A DNA stretch of 64,000 bases from Granulosicoccus sp964594905 (GTDB lineage: Bacteria > Pseudomonadota > Gammaproteobacteria > Granulosicoccales > Granulosicoccaceae), in contig CAZQOI010000006.1 of NCBI GenBank assembly GCA_964594905.1, positions 12,844 through 76,843 of the forward strand, written 5' to 3'. The notes under the pieces were generated by a model. The model was not told the origin of the DNA. It saw only the letters and a program-made list of their open reading frames with translations, and did not search any database. Every line of letters starts with the position of its first letter. Positions within the stretch are counted from its first letter, which is position 1. The position numbers and the translations under genes were made by a program. Positions 63,236 through 64,000 of this stretch are shown here, in pieces.

Positions 63236-64000
63236 GACGTCGCGGGCTCTTGGCGAATCTCAAGGCCTCTTCGTCGAGTGCAACCGTTGCTTCTTCGATG
63301 TCCAAGCTGCTATCAACTAATTCGGCGGTTGCATCCAATGTTGCGTCGAATGGATCTTCCGGCAACGTGCTGACTATTTGGTGTGAAGATGTCGTCCCTA
63401 GACGCGCCGTGTCGTCTAAGGTTTCCGTCATCGTGTTGGGTAATGCGGTGGTCTCTGTGTGATCTGATTCCGGTTCGAACCCTTGTCGCGCTCCGGTGTT
63501 GATGACTTCTGTCTGATCTTCCACGCTAACGGTTTGGTTATTGTGGAAATCAGCGGTGGCAGTGTTATCAAGCTCGTCGTCGTATTTTTTATTGGCTAAT
63601 TTACTGCGGTAACTTGCCATACTATCCGCGAACTCATCGTCAATCGTCGAAGGTACAGCAACTGTTGCAGCCAGCGTGGTGCTAGCAGCGGCTATGTCAG
63701 AGTCTGTGTCCAGGGGTTGCTTGTCGAGTTCAGCAATTTTTTGTTCTTTTTCCTGAATGATTCTCTGTAGCCTTTCCTGAGCCTCTGATTGTTGACGATT
63801 AAGTTCGATTGCGTCGCTGCGAGTTTGATGAACTTCATTTTCGTTGTCTTGAATATTGCTCTTAAGCACGCGATTTGTTTCGTTCAGCGATTTGACTTCA
63901 TCACCCAATGACTGGAGTTGATCCTCAAGATGCTCACTGTCACGGCGTGCATTGTCTTCAGATTCTTTTAATCGGTCTTCCCACGTAGCAATCGTGCCAA
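63228..64000 (-). CDS. Coiled-coil protein, 5' part beyond window
   Basis: The frame is open to the right edge; about 257 codons are visible and the start is missing. Residues near the edge (EDRLKESEDNARRDSEH, LGDEVKSLNETNRVLKSN, IIQEKEQKIAELD) have clear heptad patterning and form a long coiled coil. The rest is acidic, Thr/Ser/Ala-rich and low in complexity, with a basic KSPRRRD end. No domain is recognised. It overlaps the DsbA-like gene by eight bases. Confidence 0.7.
   Translation of the reverse strand, partial: GTIATWEDRLKESEDNARRDSEHLEDQLQSLGDEVKSLNETNRVLKSNIQDNENEVHQTRSDAIELNRQQSEAQERLQRIIQEKEQKIAELDKQPLDTDSDIAAASTTLAATVAVPSTIDDEFADSMASYRSKLANKKYDDELDNTATADFHNNQTVSVEDQTEVINTGARQGFEPESDHTETTALPNTMTETLDDTARLGTTSSHQIVSTLPEDPFDATLDATAELVDSSLDIEEATVALDEEALRFAKSPRRRD

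Noticed and set aside
1..64000. Search for CRISPR arrays, tRNA or rRNA genes, transposases and phage genes
   Set aside because: No regularly spaced repeats, cloverleaf-type sequences, transposase or integrase motifs were seen by eye.

Overview
The window reads as a chromosomal segment of a free-living, probably marine, gammaproteobacterium. Family content points that way: ubiA for ubiquinone, gor, a FimT-PilV-PilW-PilX-PilE minor pilin operon, the YbiT-type ABC-F protein, NudC, acuI/yhdH, amtB-glnK, a fused DctQM TRAP permease, a DUF1800/DUF1501 pair and a GH16 glucanase. Base composition looks even, close to 50% GC. I see no rRNA, tRNA, CRISPR array, insertion sequence, integrase or phage gene. 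The order below gammaproteobacteria cannot be read from the sequence alone.

Layout. 1-9.5 kb: the start of an OmpA-family gene (its 3' end is off the window), comF, two large dynamin-like GTPases flanking a CobT-type VWA protein and a Prx5 peroxiredoxin, then ubiA and gor. 9.7-12.5 kb: a five-gene type IV minor pilin operon without pilY1. 12.5-24 kb: ybiT, two EamA exporters, dodecin, a MalY/PatB aminotransferase, a NUDIX hydrolase, a flavin reductase, a TVP38 membrane protein, a spore-photoproduct-lyase-like radical SAM enzyme paired with an MTA/SAH-nucleosidase-like protein, a YbjQ-YbjQ-M48 peptidase cluster, and nudC. 24-30 kb: MipA/OmpV, an enolase-superfamily enzyme, and the MoxR-DUF58-TgpA operon. 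30.5-35.4 kb: a collinear trio of a DUF349 protein, an EAL phosphodiesterase with a degenerate CZB-like tail, and an APH-type kinase. 35.4-39 kb: LysE, amtB-glnK with an NtrC-like site upstream, LysR, and a small protein. 39-45 kb: an ABC exporter behind a hairpin, an HNH nuclease, a lipoprotein metalloprotease, and a secreted FN3-FN3-GH16 glucanase. 45-48.5 kb: an operon of an AstE/DoeB-like protein, a GT2 glycosyltransferase, DUF6164 and acuI. 48.6-55 kb: an SLC13/TrkA-C permease, an OmpA lipoprotein, csaA, a secreted unknown, an MDR dehydrogenase, an SDR and a TerC protein. 55-59 kb: a TRAP transporter. 59.4-64 kb: DUF1501/DUF1800, a FrnE-like DsbA protein, and the 3' part of a coiled-coil gene.

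The most interesting points are local anomalies rather than one large island. The GT2 gene has no ATG, GTG or TTG before its nucleotide-binding motif but has a well-spaced GAGG ahead of an ATA that overlaps the upstream stop. The AstE/DoeB-like protein has lost a zinc-ligand His and the substrate Arg. The enolase-superfamily enzyme lacks the first Asp metal ligand. An intact EAL domain is fused to a CZB-like domain without most zinc ligands. CobT lies between two dynamin-like GTPases with no CobS or CobN in sight. Convergent genes overlap at their 3' ends in six places, which suggests a compact genome.
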